Part shown: piece after piece, positions 1-12,115 of the stretch
Numbering within the stretch: the first letter of the stretch is position 1
Layout of the letters: the number at the start of each line of letters is the position of its first letter
Assembly: GCF_904849725.1 (NCBI RefSeq)
Contig: NC_058524.1
Coordinates: 512,662,263-512,726,262, forward strand
Source: Hordeum vulgare subsp. vulgare
Lineage: Eukaryota > Streptophyta > Magnoliopsida > Poales > Poaceae
Length of the DNA stretch: 64,000 nt
Reading direction: 5' to 3'
Made by a program: the position numbers and the translations under genes
Notes under the pieces: model-generated
What the model was told of the DNA's origin: nothing
Databases searched by the model: none
Seen by the model: only the letters and a program-made list of their open reading frames with translations

Positions 1-541
1 TTCCCCCCTCAGGTCTTTAAATACCGACAGGCAATCTTTTTCACTTTTTACCCTAGCTCCTCTTCTTCCTCCTCGAGCCTTTCATCCCTCGACGCACCGC
101 CACTGCATCTCTTCTGGTGAACTTCTACGAAGCACGGATTCCGCTTCCATTCATAACTTGCGCCACGCCACGGTCTTATTCCTCCGTCGATTGATGCTAT
201 TAGGTACACCTTCATCCCTTTGTAATAGATCTACTCACGTCGTGTACTGTAACTCACCGGAGTTCTTCTAGGGTTCGTCGTTCCGCCATTAGCACTGCAA
301 GTTCATGCACTCCTTTTAGCACAGCAAATCCCCTTAATAAGTAGCGGGACGGATGAGAAACGAATATCGCATAAGATTTACTGATATCTCCATACGAAGG
401 ATTATCGCCATTTAGTTGTTGCCTCCTCCATGCGTTGTTTGTTCAGTTCGACCATTAATTTTTTTTTGCACTGCTGGTAGATCCATCCTGCTCTGTAGCG
501 TTGAAGAAAATTGTTCTTCCAACACTTCGTTGAATTCAGTC
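1..541 (+). promoter_or_regulatory. T0 antisense-ORF promoter and leader region
   Basis: A TATA-like TTTAAATA at 16-23 is followed by a strongly CT-rich stretch with TCTTCTTCC-type runs, as in plant 5' leaders. The T0 antisense ORF starts only at 8356, so this would be its promoter and untranslated leader, cut at 541 by N1. Short ORFs here are not convincing. The role is inferred from position; the T0 left LTR presumably lies further left. Confidence 0.4.
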
Positions 542-1420
542 TGTTGGATTTCGGGCTCCGCAAAACCCTATGGATTCGAACACTTGGGCGTGTACGAAGG
601 TCTCTCCCTAATTTTCCTCGCCTAGCCCACAACTAGATGGAAACGACGAAGAACTCGGTCGATGGCGAGGTGAACACAGAACACAATAGTTTTCCCAGGT
701 TCGGGCCGCTGCGAAGCGTAAAACCCTACTCCTGCTCTTGGTGGATTGCCTCTCGCGGAGGTCGTGGATGAACTAGTATACTGCTCTTGAGCCTCCGGAG
801 GCAAGTGTCTAGGTGTATTTCTCTATCGTCCGAATGACCTCCCTCCCTCAAGTATCCTACCCTCTCTATTTATAGCACAGGCCCGGGTCCTCTTCCCTCA
901 TAGCTTCGGCGGGAAGGGATCACACAGCGGCCAAGTTTGAAGGGGGACAGGGGAACATGCTCCCCTGCCCAAAGGTGGTCTTTTCCTGCAAAGTAACTCT
1001 CTGCACCGCATAGACGGGCCCGTGGGTGACATTTGCCCTACTTGTGGGCGATTGCGGCTTTGTTGCACCAGAAGGGAAACCTTTGGAATATGCCTTTGGA
1101 AGCCCTATACGCTCCTGCCTCTTTCGCACCAACGGGGAAACTGCCCCGTCCTGCCATTTTCTGCTCGCTTGTCCTTTCCTGGCATCACCCTTGACTCCTG
1201 AGGACCGGCCTTGCCTCGGAATATCCATCGCTCCGGGGGGTCCTGAGGGGGCCCCCTGCAGGTCTTGATGCTTCTCCTCCTCGTGAGGCTTGGCCCCTCT
1301 CGAGGGCCTTAACTTGAATGGTGCTAGGCCCGTTGATTTTTTCCGGTGTTGACGAAGCGAGCCCGCCCCGGGCCGCACGCGGGTAGGTCTGGGTACCACC
1401 GTTCCCAGAGAACGCCGACA
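542..1420 (-). repeat. N1 left LTR (3' LTR in element orientation)
   Basis: Starts TGTTGGATTTCGGGCTCCGC and ends AACGCCGACA. It matches 7287-8162 along its length with scattered substitutions. Immediately inside, at 1421-1440, the minus strand reads ACCGGGGGCTAC, a purine-rich tract at the expected place for plus-strand priming. Confidence 0.9.
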
Positions 1421-1658
1421 GTAGCCCCCGGTCCCAAGATGGGCCTGGGTTGGCTTCTCGGCGAAGCCTTGAAGGCAACCCGAAGCTCTGCGTGCCCCAT
1501 TTGCCTATGGGCCGGGCCTTTAAAATAGAGAGCCCATCCTCTTCGCGCAGCATCTCCTGACATGCGTCTGTCGACCGTCTCCGCGCCTTATCCATTCTGC
1601 CGCCGGCTCTTCCTCTGATCCACACGCATCACCTTGTCTTTGCCTTGTTCTCTCCGTC

Positions 1659-4570
1659 ATGCCCCAGAAAGGAGGAAAATGTGGGCGCTCGCGGGGCCCA
1701 ACCGTCCCGACGACGCCATGGCCCGCGCTGGAACGGTCGGCGGTGGTGAACCTTGAGGGGTTGAAGAAGGTTCGGCTGGTAGTTGTTGCCGAGTCCGATG
1801 AGTGGGGGGCACCCAGATATGGCTGGGCTCGTGGCCTCGGAGGGAGGGGTGCCCCCCGCGGTTCCTCTCATTTCCACGTCCTCCTTTCAGGTGTACTGCC
1901 GCCGTTCTCGGGCTTCCTCAACGCAGTGCTTACGTATTATCCGATCCATGTGCTCCATCTCGATCCCCACTGTTTGGTCCTTCTCTCTGCCTTCACGTTC
2001 TTGTGCGAGGCCTTTGTCGGCGTTACTCCTGTCGTGGCACTGCTCCACCACTTCTACTCCCTTGAGTTGATCTCTGAGATGCAGTGCTCTGGGTGTGCTT
2101 TCCTGAGAATTGTTGATGCATCAGCCCCCGGGATCCCATGCGTTGAGCTCCTCCCCGAGGTGGAAGGGTTCCGTCGACAGTGGGTGCAAGTTGTGGCTGC
2201 TGGGGCCGGAGCTCTGTTCCAACCTCCTCCGTCCCTGGCGATGTTGAACTGGGGCTGGGAGCGCGAAGGGCTCAGTGACCCTCGGCTCGCGTCGGTCTTG
2301 ACCCGGCTGGGGAAACTGAGGCACGCGGGGGTGTCGATGGCGATGGTGGTGCGCGAGTTCATCTGTCGGTAGATTGCTTTGCTTCAACACCACTCCCTCG
2401 CCGTGTGGGTCTACACAGGGCCCGGCCACTCGATGAGGACCCAAGTCATCCCCTTTTCCCCTCATGTCCTCTGTGAGCAGCTACGCTGGCTGACCGGTGG
2501 CAATCCTGACGAGCTCCCCCCGAATGGCCTGCTGTTGTACTGCTTCAAGGCCCCGGAAGCTCTCGCCGCGGAGATGCCGCTCTTTAATGAATGGGGGCTC
2601 TTCCCTGAGGGGTAAAAGTGTTTCCTGGATACCACGCCCTCCAGGGATTAGCTCCGCAAAGACCCTGATTGTGTTGTTACCTCCGGGATCATGGCGGGCG
2701 GTGCGCTGGCGCCCGCCCCCCGGCTCTGGCTCCGAATCAAGCCGGGGTTGGTGGTGACGACTGGTCGGTGGTGGAAAGCGTCGCCCCCACTTCTGAGCCC
2801 CTCTCAAGGGCTGCCGAATCCCCCCACCAGGGCCCCCCTGCTGGCCGGAAGAGGAAGTTGTCCGAGGGCGGCCGGCCCCCGGCACGAGGAGCTCCGACGA
2901 GGAAGAAGTGGATGGCCATTGGCGAGTAAGTACACGTATCCCCCTTGTCCTCCTTTACGGGCCAGTCTTCTGAGCCTTTGTTGCTCAGGCTCCCTTTCGG
3001 CGGCCAGGGAGGGGGATTAGCGTCGTCTGCTATGGAGGTCATCAGGCGCCCTGCGGCCTCTTCTCTCGCACTCCGTGGGTCCCGGTCTCACGAGCCTCAA
3101 GCACGTGAACCTCCCGCGGTCTTCTTCGTTGGAGGCCTCCAGTACTTCGGGGGGATGCCTTTCCCCTCTCCTGTGGCTCCTCCTGGGGCCATGCCACACC
3201 TCCCCCGTGGACCCCTCTAGTGTGGCGTTGGGGGGCCTCACGGGGTGCCCAATGTCAACGAAATGGCCGCACAGGAGCCCCCAGCCCCTGGGCCAGGACT
3301 TGGGCCGAGCGATCCATTGTGCGCTTCTCTGGTTCAGTGTTCGAGAGACGAGGTCCCCTGCTGGCCTCTGGAACCTGTCGCAGGTTCACCCGCCGCACCA
3401 TGGGGCTTGCTTCGCACCGCTGTGGATGCGCTTCAACGTTTGGGGGCGGGGCTTGCCACTCCTGAGGCCCGCCGAGAAGGTGAACGACAGTATCCTGCGT
3501 CAGGGTGGCGCCAGCTTGAAGTCGCCGTGCCTCGGCCGTCTGAAGCATGAGCGCGCTTGCGCAGAGGCAGAGGCATCCCTTGCTGTGGCGGTAGAAACCC
3601 GCAAGCACGCCCTAACTGAGGCTCACGAGGCTGATTGTCAACGCATGGCCTCTCAGGACCACCTCAAGGATCTTCGCGCCCTCATCGCCCGTCTTGAAGA
3701 CGAAGCTCCGCCGAGGGCCTCCCTGGGGGGCCCGGTGGAGTCCTTCCTCATTGGTCCTCGAGCATCCGCCGACTCGCTGGTGCTTGCGGAAGTGGAGCAG
3801 TGCTTGGAGCAGGAGCGTCTGGAGACGCGGGAGCATCTGCTGTCGCTTGCCGAGGAGTCCCTTGCCTCCCGTGAAGCAAAGCTTTAGGAGGAGATAGACA
3901 GGGGGTGGCGGAGGCTCGACGTTCCCTTCTCTAGAGAACCATGCAAAGTTGAGGCTCCACGAGTCCCGCTTCCTCAAGCACTGTGGTTGCCTGCAAAAGG
4001 AGGCCAGTACCCTCCGGAGGAGGCTGGATCAGGAAGTAGAAGGCCGACAGGCCGTGCTGGATGCACAGGCCATTGCCAAGGGTAAGTTGTATAATATCTG
4101 CAAACAAGTGAAAGGCGCTTCTTCCCTGGTTGGAGAGGCTTCCGAAGAGGCCGCCCGCACTCGCAACCTCCAACTCCAGCGCTCCAGGATGTTCAGGTCC
4201 CCTGAACACATGGCTTCCCGCGCCCTGAGCGACATCCATGGAGAAGGCGTTTCCGGCCCCTCATTCCTCACGACTCCGGTATCTGGGCTTTTTCTATCGC
4301 GTCATGGAGCATCTCGAAATGAGCGCCGAGAAGGCCCTTGCGCTTGCAGAAGATAAGAGCTGCGACCTTTCGGGTCAGGCCGTCTCGGACATATTCAACC
4401 ACCTTCTTCATCTCGACCCCGATTTTGACTTTGCTTCGGTGATGGATCCGGTGCCACAGACAATCCGTGCCGCCCTGGCTGAATGGGTCAAGGTTCACGT
4501 GGAAGAGCTGGTATCAAGGCTCGCTCCAGAGGGCCACGGCATGGGCTCCGACGACGACGTGTCCTCATGA
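1659..4570 (+). pseudogene. N1 antisense ORF, 'putative gypsy-type transposon' (PF04195-like) protein, broken
   Basis: The ATG at 1659 follows a TATA-like TTTAAAAT (1519-1526) and a CT-rich leader. The protein resembles the grass family annotated as putative gypsy-type transposon; residues such as FLNAVLTYYPIHVLHLDPH near 1909-1970 belong to its conserved core. The frame is open to a TAG at 2370-2372 (apparently a single nonsense change, since the family sequence resumes directly after it), then to a stop at 2613-2615. A GTAAGT at 2926 looks like an intron donor. The coiled-coil part lies at about 3540-4240, and the conserved C-terminal block (GFFYRVMEHLE, LDPDFDFASVMDPVPQ) at 4290-4567 is in another frame, so a frameshift lies near 4260-4275. 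It is opposite in strand to the element's primer site. The function of these antisense ORFs is unknown. Confidence 0.7.
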
Positions 4571-7261
4571 TCCTCAGCCTTGTCCTCCTGGTGGGTCTGT
4601 GTGTTAAGTTTAACATCAGTTGGGTCGTGTCTCGTGGGTACCTTTTGACGTGTTCCCTGGTGTCGGGGTACGCGCGGCGCTTCCATTCTGGGTGCGACTG
4701 TCGCCATGGCAATGGTTTGTCCTGCGAGCGTGGGCTCGTTCGTGGTGTCTCCTTCCTGCTTTTGGGCGGTTTGAAGACCCTTTCGTCACTTTATGTCTGC
4801 AGGTCCCGGTCCCGCACATCTCCCTTCCACCGCATGGTGCAACCCGTTACCAAGGTTACTCCTCACGGGGCAAAGCCCCGGCGCCCTGAGAGGCGGGTAT
4901 CATTGTGACAAGTGAGGCCCCTGAGGCGAGTTGCTCAGTAGCCCCCTTTGACACTCAAGCCGCTCTACGTCGTTAGGCCCCGGTCCCGCACATTTCCCTG
5001 CCACTTCGGAGCTCGGGCTTCACAGGGCGGGGCCCCGCCACTCCCGGTGCTCACCGGATCAATCGGACGTCGCCGATAGTGGCGAGTGGCATTATGACAG
5101 GTAAGAATCCTGAGGCTAGGCCCAGGAGTCCACTTTGTGGTGCTAGAGCAATTCCGCATTCCACCTCTTTTTTCGATTGCCTCGAAGAGACGGAGACCTC
5201 CCGAGATTCCCACGAAATACCGATCAGAGCAAAGGGGAAAAATGGGACATGGGTCCGGTGAAACGAGAGAACGTAAAAAAGGAAACCCCCACCCTTTTTT
5301 CAAAACATCAAGGAGAGAAACTTGCGAGCCCGAGATAGCTCAGGATACAACACAGAAGGGAAGGCCCTGGTGGGCCTCAACGTAAAACGCAATGGAGGAA
5401 TGAGAAAAAGCCGCATCGGCATCCTAGCTATGTCCCGCCTCTGTCTCCCCCAGCGCTGATCATATGGCTTCCACTAGGCGTGGGGTGGACCCGTTCCGCG
5501 TCCTCGGGGGCCCCTGGCGTATACAGCCTCGGCTCGTTATTACGTGAGAGTGTCATGGTGGGGGTGTATATGGGAGGTCGCGAGGACACTTTGGCCTCGC
5601 GAGTGTCCCTACCCCCGAGGCATTAGGCCTGATTCCTGAAGTCATTGGGGGACTGTGTTGATTCCTTCATATTCTCCACTGGGCATGGTGTGAACCCCTT
5701 CCGCTTCCTCGGGGGGCCCTGGGCGTATACAGCCCCGGCTCGTTATTACGTGAGAGTGTCACGGGATGAACTAGGTTCCGAAAGAATTGAATGACGATGC
5801 AGTGTCGATGCAGAGGTGGCATTGGGGCGTTGCGGGGGCTGCGCCGTGGTGCTAAGGGTTGATGAGGGGCCCGGGGATGCTTTCAGGGCTCCATGCCTCA
5901 TGGGCGTGCACCCTGCTCGCGGTCCCTGGGCTCGTAGAGGCGTAGCACATCCCGCCCTGAGCGAGCCCTCGAGCAAGAGGGGAGCCCCCTGCGGCCTCCG
6001 GCTGGAAGGCTCGCCTAGGTGGTGGGTGCGGAATCCCCGAGGCAATGCCCCATCGCGCCTCCCTGGGGCCCCTTGGGTTTCCTGGCTGATACGCTGGGTC
6101 GCGCCCCGAGGCAGGGCGGGCCTAGCCTAAGGGCAGCGACGGGTACCCGAACACCTACTGGTAGCCGAACGAAGCCTGCACAGGTGACAAGGGTGTGTGT
6201 TCCAACCTCCGTCCCCAAGTGAGCGTCCCGCGCCCTGGGGACGGAGGCGGGTATACCACCCCGCCCCCCAGGATTGGGATCGTCTGGCCTGGGAACATGG
6301 GCGTATGTTCCACCATCGGTCCCCAGGCTGGGGCCCCTTGACCTGGACATGAGGGCGCGTCCACCTTGTCCAAGGCGAAAGGTACCCAGTCCCCAGATCG
6401 AGACGTCGGCCTGGGGCAGCTCCCAACCAGCAGGTGTGCCTGCGCTGGGCGCCCTCGCGGAGCCACCCCCTCGGGTCACCCCCACAGCATTGTTCATACC
6501 TGTTCATGCGGGGGCGGTCCGTGGGGTCGCGCTCGTGCCTCCTTTTGTAGTGTCGGCCTGCATGGTCTCCTCCGTGGCCTGTAGATGTGCCGGCACGGTT
6601 GTCGTTGGCCCGCGCAGGCCCCCGAGGGTTGATGTAGTCGGGCCTGTGGTACTCTCTCCCTGCTCCGTGAAGCGTGTCAGGGAAAGGTGGGTGGCGCCCT
6701 CCTAGTGGAGTCGAGTCTTGCACCCCCCCCCATCTGCTCCCACTTGATCTTCTAGAGGGGCAAGACCTGATGGAGGTTTGGGGCACGCCTGCGCGGTCCT
6801 TCCTCTGCAAGTCCTGCCGACACAGGCTGACGGACACGGCTCGCGCGGGAGCGAGGTCTGGCTTCACCGGCGGCGAAGAGCCCGAGGTGGAGCGCGTGCC
6901 CTCTGACGTGGCGTTGACGTGTTGTGTGCTAGCGCCTGATTTCGTACGCCACCAGTAACGTGACATGCATGTGCGTTGGGTGTTGGCAAGCTCAGGCGAG
7001 GGGAGGGGCCAGTGGGACGCACGGAAGAGTCGGGGCAACGGGAAGATGATGTGCAGTTGATGAAGATGGCAAACCCTGTCGCCCGCCCGGAGCCTGCCCA
7101 GCATGGTCGTCGGTCGTCGACGTGGAGGGGGGTAGCTAGGCTCTGTGGCCCGCCCACGCCTTCCGCGCCATGCGGGCAGCCCGTCTCTCCGCACGGACTC
7201 GTCGTTTTCCCGCCATGGGTGCAGTCAGTTTCTGTGGGCCGAACTTTTGGGGAGACCTCGA
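4571..7261. other. N1 interior without a clear gene; imperfect repeats
   Basis: GC-rich sequence with no reverse transcriptase, integrase or protease. Two copies of a block of about 80 bp ending in the shared words CTCGTTATTACGTGAGAGTG lie near 5475-5560 and 5685-5770. A second pair sharing GGTCCCGGTCCCGCACAT lies near 4801-4830 and 4978-5005. A long minus-strand ORF (6127-7194) sits where gag would be, next to the primer site, and is Arg/Gly/Pro-rich; it may be a decayed gag or a chance ORF in GC-rich DNA. I cannot assign it. Confidence 0.5.
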
Positions 7262-7286
7262 CACGCCCCCTACCTGGCGTGCCAAA
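7262..7286 (-). other. N1 primer binding site
   Basis: On the minus strand, directly after the LTR end CCAACA, the sequence reads TTTGGCACGCCAGGTAGGGG, the primer-site type common in grass Tat-lineage elements. It fixes N1 as minus-oriented. Confidence 0.75.
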
Positions 7287-8162
7287 TGTTGGATTTCGGG
7301 CTCCGCAAAACCCTAAGGATTCGAACACTAGGCGTGTACGAAGGTCTCTCCCTGCTTTGCCTCGCCTAGCCCACTACTCGATGGAAACGACGAAGGAGTC
7401 GCTCGATGGCGAGGTGAACACAGAACACAACAGTTTACCCCGGTTCAGGTCGTTGTGAAGCATAGAACCCTACTCGTTCTCTTGGTGGATTGCCTCTCGC
7501 GGAGGTGGTGGATGAACTAGTACAATGCTCTTGAGCCTCCGGAGGCAAGTGGCCAGGTGTATTGCTCTATCGTCCGAATGACCTCCCTCCCTCAAGTATC
7601 CTACCCTCTCTATTTATAGCGAAGGCCCGGGTCCTCTTCCCTCATAGCTTCGACGGGAAGGGATCCCACAACGGCCAATTTTGAAGGGGAACAGGGGAAC
7701 ATGCTCCCCTGCCCAAAGGTGGTCTTCGCCTACAAAGTAACTGTCTGTGCCGCAGAGACGGGCCCGTGGGTGATGTTTGCCCTACTGGTGGTCGGCTGCG
7801 GCTTTGTTGCGCCAGAAGGGAAACCTTTGGAAGATGCCTTTGCAAGCCATGTACGCTCCTGCCTCTTTTGCACCAATGGGGAAATTTCCCCGTCCTGTCA
7901 TCTTCTGCTCGCTTGTCCTTTCCTAGCATCACCCTTGACTCCTGAGGCCCGGCCTTGCCTCGGAGTATCCACCGCTCCGGGTGGGTCATGAGGGGGCCCC
8001 TGCGGGTCTTGACGTTGCCCCTCCTCGTGAGGCTTGGCCCCTCTCGAGGACCTTACCTTGAATGGCGTCGGGCCCGTTGGTTTGCTTCGGTGTTGACGAA
8101 GCGGGCCTGCCCCGGGCCGCAGGCAAGCAGGTCTGCGTACCCCCATTCCCAGAACGCCGACA
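7287..8162 (-). repeat. N1 right LTR (5' LTR in element orientation)
   Basis: Begins TGTTGGATTTCGGGCTCCGC and ends CAGAACGCCGACA, pairing with 542-1420. The two copies differ by scattered substitutions and small indels, so the insertion is not very recent. Confidence 0.9.
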
Positions 8163-10378
8163 CAATCGTCGTAGTCTCTTCATGACCTAGCGGCGGTTTA
8201 TTATGAAGCCGGCTTAGTATTTTTCGTGACTCGCCATCATCATACGCCCTCTCATTCTTAGGCGACTTAATATATTATGACTCCCTTCCTGCTAGTCATT
8301 AGAATAACCCGCCATTTGTATCCATGTAGCTGGCCGCTTTCTGGCTTTGGACATTATGTCAAAGCCATCAAAATGTGACTGGTTACCTTCCGATATTGAC
8401 GAAGCCACCTTGCAACGTTTTGTGTCAATGGGAACCTTGCCCCCCAAAGAGGTTATTGAATGGAGAGGTCCTGCCACAGAAGTACGACCTCAACCCACCA
8501 AAGGGGATGTAGTACACTTTGCACACAAACTTAGAGGGAGGCTTCTCTCCTCTTGGCTCAAAATTCTTCCGAGACGTCGTCAGCTTTTTCAATCTCCACC
8601 CCCAAGATTTAGGTCCTAATTCAATCACTAACCTGTGCCAGTTCTAGGTTTTTTGTGAAGCGTACTTAGAAATAGAAGCCACAGTTTCCATGTTTAGGGA
8701 ATTTTTCTGTTTAAACCGCCAACGGAAATGGGCTAATGGCCCTAGCTTAGAGCTTGGCGAATCACTATCTAGAAGCAGCGTGAAACCGGCTTCCCTACTA
8801 CCGCCTTACCCATCCATCCCAAAGGTTGGGAGAAAACCTGGCTCTACTGCAAAAACACTGCTCCAGATCACGAAAATCCCCTACCAGGTTACAAAAAAGA
8901 TCGTATTCCAATGGACTTTCAACTCCCCGAGCCTCTGACTCAAGAAGAACAAGCCGCCCACAAATCTATTTGGCCCCTGCTCAAGTCTTTGAATGCCAAT
9001 GGTTTGACTGTAATCGACTTGATCCGATGCTGGGTTGAATGGCGGATCATGCCTCTGAGTCGCCGTGGGGGGTGTCATTATGACGGGAATTTGAACAATG
9101 CTCGGCATTTCACGAATGTCATGCTTGACTCTGAACAAATCAATAGTCTCGTGAGGAAGCTATTTGGTGAACCCAAAGAGGCTTGTTCCAAAATTGGTCT
9201 AAAACCATTCTGCGTTGCCAATCCTGCTCCTGAGGTAGATAAATTTACCTCTCATATGTTTTATTTGATACCTTCTTTTGCTCTTTTGTAGAACTAACTT
9301 GCCCTTTTTTGCAGAAAAACACACACTTCTGGAAACGTAGGATTGTAAAGCCGCTCGTAAAAAGGGTGAAGACCCTCGCCAAGAAGAAGAAAGGAAAATC
9401 AGGTGCGGGCGAGTCATCCGTCGTGGGCGAGTCACCACACATTGAAGATGCGTCTGAGGTAAATATCTGGACCGTCCCCTTGTTGCATCATATATTTGTT
9501 CTAATCATTTACTTAACTTCCAAGGAGATCACGTGGAAAGTGATGCTGAAGAGGCTGAGGTAATTTCCATATCTTCTGACTCAAATATTTCCTTAGAAAG
9601 ATCTCAAAGGCGGGTTTGTAGGAAAGATCCTATGAATCACCCAGATGCTCACTTGGATCCTAACTTCCATTTGAAGAAGGCTTTATATACTCCAAAACGC
9701 CACAGCCGTAGCTCTTCAGGTGATCTTATGGCGGGTTTGCCTGAAAAATTATACGTCCGTAAACGTCGTAATGAGGTACCTTCTCGTTTAATATCAAGCT
9801 TTATTGACAACATTGCTTGTATTCATCAAACTTTGTGATTGTAATAGGTTTCTCCTCCTTCATCTAGCGACTTAGCATCCTCCAAATTACCACCCCTTGT
9901 TCGTGTCGTAGGGTATGATATTAACTGTTGTATGAACTCTTCACATGATATTTGATAAAGTATATCCTGACCTTTCATATTTGTAGAGCTCAAGCCAAGA
10001 AACGGAAAACTGGCGGGTCAACTCTAAACACTGACAAGCCTGAAGTGGACGAAACATACGCTCCTGTCCCTGATATTCCAAATGAAAATATCATGTTGCG
10101 AGCTAATATCGAGAAGTTAAACTTCGAAGAACTTCACACAAGATATTTGAACCGCCTTGTTGCGAGCTGGGACTTTGAAGCTGGCTTAGTGAACATGATG
10201 AAGAAAAGATACGAGGTATTTATGGAACAAACTGCTATCCTCCTGTAGCTCCCAAGGGCCGGGTCATCTTTTTGAAGATGAGTCGGGTCTTGTGTAATAG
10301 TCTTTGAAAAAGCTTCAACCTATAGCCCCCAAGGGCCGGGTCATATTCTAGAAGATGAGCCGGGTCTTGTGTAATAGT

Positions 10379-12115
10379 TGATTCAATCTCTGGCAATGGC
10401 TAGACGTATGCGGATCACAATAGACCTTCCCCGGGAACGGCACCAGAAGAATGCTGCTAGCACTCGCCGACAACGGAACTAGAAGAATGTTGTTGATGGC
10501 CCACCAGCGCGTGGGTTCGCAGCAGTTTTCGAGGGTAGAGTATTCCATCCAAATTTGTTGATCGCCACACAGGAGGTGAGAGAATACTCTCGAGTATTAG
10601 CAGCTGAATTTGTCATATTCAGCCACACCTGAAAGATTAGTATCTGCAAGCACAGTAGTAACAGCGAAGTAATATGATAACAACGGTGTCAGAAACGATT
10701 TGTTGACGGCAGACTATTCCTAACGATTGTATCAATGGCGCCAAGTTGCCGCGTTGACGGAAAGTGTCGGTTCCCGTCAACGTCCAGCGTACCAAGATTG
10801 TAACAGGCAGCAGCAGTGTAACAAGCAATAGCAGTGGCAAGGAACAACAGTAGTGACAGCAGTAGCAAGTAGCAACAGTAGCAAGCAACGGTAATAGCAA
10901 CAGTAGCAGAAGCAGCAGAGCAAGACAAGTAACAGTAGTAGCAGCAGAGCAAGACAAGTAAGAGCAGTAGCAACAGTAGTAGCAGCAGTAGTACAAACTC
11001 GTAGGCAATGGGTCGGTGATTTGTTTGGATGATATTCATCATGCAACAGCTATAACACGGAGAGTTATGTGGCTAGGTCCCGTTCGTCAATGTGCTTTAG
11101 GCATGCATTCCATGTGTCGTCATACGTGCTTAGGGAAAAGAACTTGCATGACATCTATTGTCCATCCCTCCCGTGCCAGCGGGGTCCAAAAGGAAACTAC
11201 GGGATATTAAGGTTCTCCTTTTAATAAAGAACCAGACCAACGCATTAGCACTTGGTGAACCCATGAACTCCTCAAACTATGGTCATCACCGGGAGTGGTT
11301 CCGGTTATTGTCACTCTGGGGTTGCCGGATCATAACATATAGTACGTAACTACAACTTGCAAGATCGGATCTAAAACACACATATATTGGTGACAACATA
11401 ACAATTTCAGATCTGAAATCATGGCACTCGGGCCCTAGTGACAAGCATTAAGCATGGCAAAGTAGTTGCAATATCAATCTCAGAACATAGTGGATACTAG
11501 GGATCAATCGCCATCAAAACTAACTCGATTACATGATAGATCTCATCCTACTCATCACCGCCCAGCGAGCCTACGAATAGATTACTCACGAATGATGAAG
11601 AGCTTCATGGAATTGGAGAGGGAAGAAGGTTGATGATGATGATGGCGACGATTTCCCCTCTCCGGAGCCCAAGACGGACTCCAGATCTGCCCTCCAAATG
11701 AAGAACAGGTGGTGGCGGCGCCTCCATATCGAAAACACGACGAAAACTTCTCTTTTTTATTTTTTCTGCGACGAAAGGGATCTTATAGAGCTGGAGTTGG
11801 AGGGCGGCAGAGCCGTGTGGGCCCCACAAGCCTGCCCATCGCCACCACTGGGGGGTGGTGGCGGAGCCAGGGCTTGTGGCCCACTGGCCCACCCCCTGAG
11901 GTGGAACTTGGCGCAGATATTTTTGATATTTTCCAAAACTGCTCCCCGTAAATTTTCAGGACGTTTGGAGAACTTTGATTTCTGCACAAAAATAACACCA
12001 AGGCAATTCTGCTGAAAACTGCGTCAGTCCAGGTTAGTTCCATTCAATCATGCAAATTAGAGTCCAAAACAAGGGCAAAAGAGTTTGGAAAAGTAGATAC
12101 GATGGAGACGTATCA
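10379..12115 (-). repeat. N2 left LTR (3' LTR in element orientation)
   Basis: Ends TGATTCAATC...GACGTATCA on the plus strand, so the element reads TGATACGTC...GAATCA. A CAG/TAG-rich microsatellite-like stretch fills 10800-11000; reversed it gives Cys/Leu/Tyr-rich ORFs that are not genes. The minus-strand TATA (TATAAG) is at 11784-11787. This copy keeps about 50 bp near 11400-11450 that the right LTR lacks. Confidence 0.92.
11781..11879 (-). promoter_or_regulatory. N2 left LTR hairpin-TATA promoter block
   Basis: Outer arms CCACAAGCC (11824-11832) and GGCTTGTGG (11871-11879) are perfect complements. Inside them GCCACCAC (11841-11848) pairs with GTGGTGGC (11855-11862) around a 6-nt loop. On the minus strand a TATA box, CTCTATAAGA, follows 36 bp after the outer arm. 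TGTGGGCCCCACA at 11816-11828 is itself a palindrome and resembles a TCP-type site (inference). Confidence 0.7.

Larger units (their letters stand above)
542..8162 (-). mobile_element. N1: non-autonomous Tat-like LTR retrotransposon nested in T0
   Basis: Two LTRs of about 0.88 kb (542-1420 and 7287-8162) both have TG...CA ends and flank a 5.9 kb interior. The bases outside are CAGTC (537-541) and CAATC (8163-8167), a 5-bp TSD with one mismatch. The primer site TTTGGCACGCCAGGTAG on the minus strand next to the right LTR gives a minus orientation. No reverse transcriptase, integrase or protease is visible. The only recognisable coding sequence is an antisense ORF (1659-4570). The element is GC-rich compared with its neighbours. 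Confidence 0.85.

Noticed and set aside
6127..7194. 355-residue minus-strand ORF in N1 as a gene
   Set aside because: GC-rich DNA with several overlapping open frames; no Gag or enzyme motif recognised, though its place next to the primer site keeps a decayed gag possible.
10637..11046. Overlapping minus-strand ORFs rich in Cys, Leu and Tyr, repeated at 19087-19509
   Set aside because: They are translations of the CAG/TAG-rich microsatellite stretch in the two N2 LTRs; composition explains them fully.
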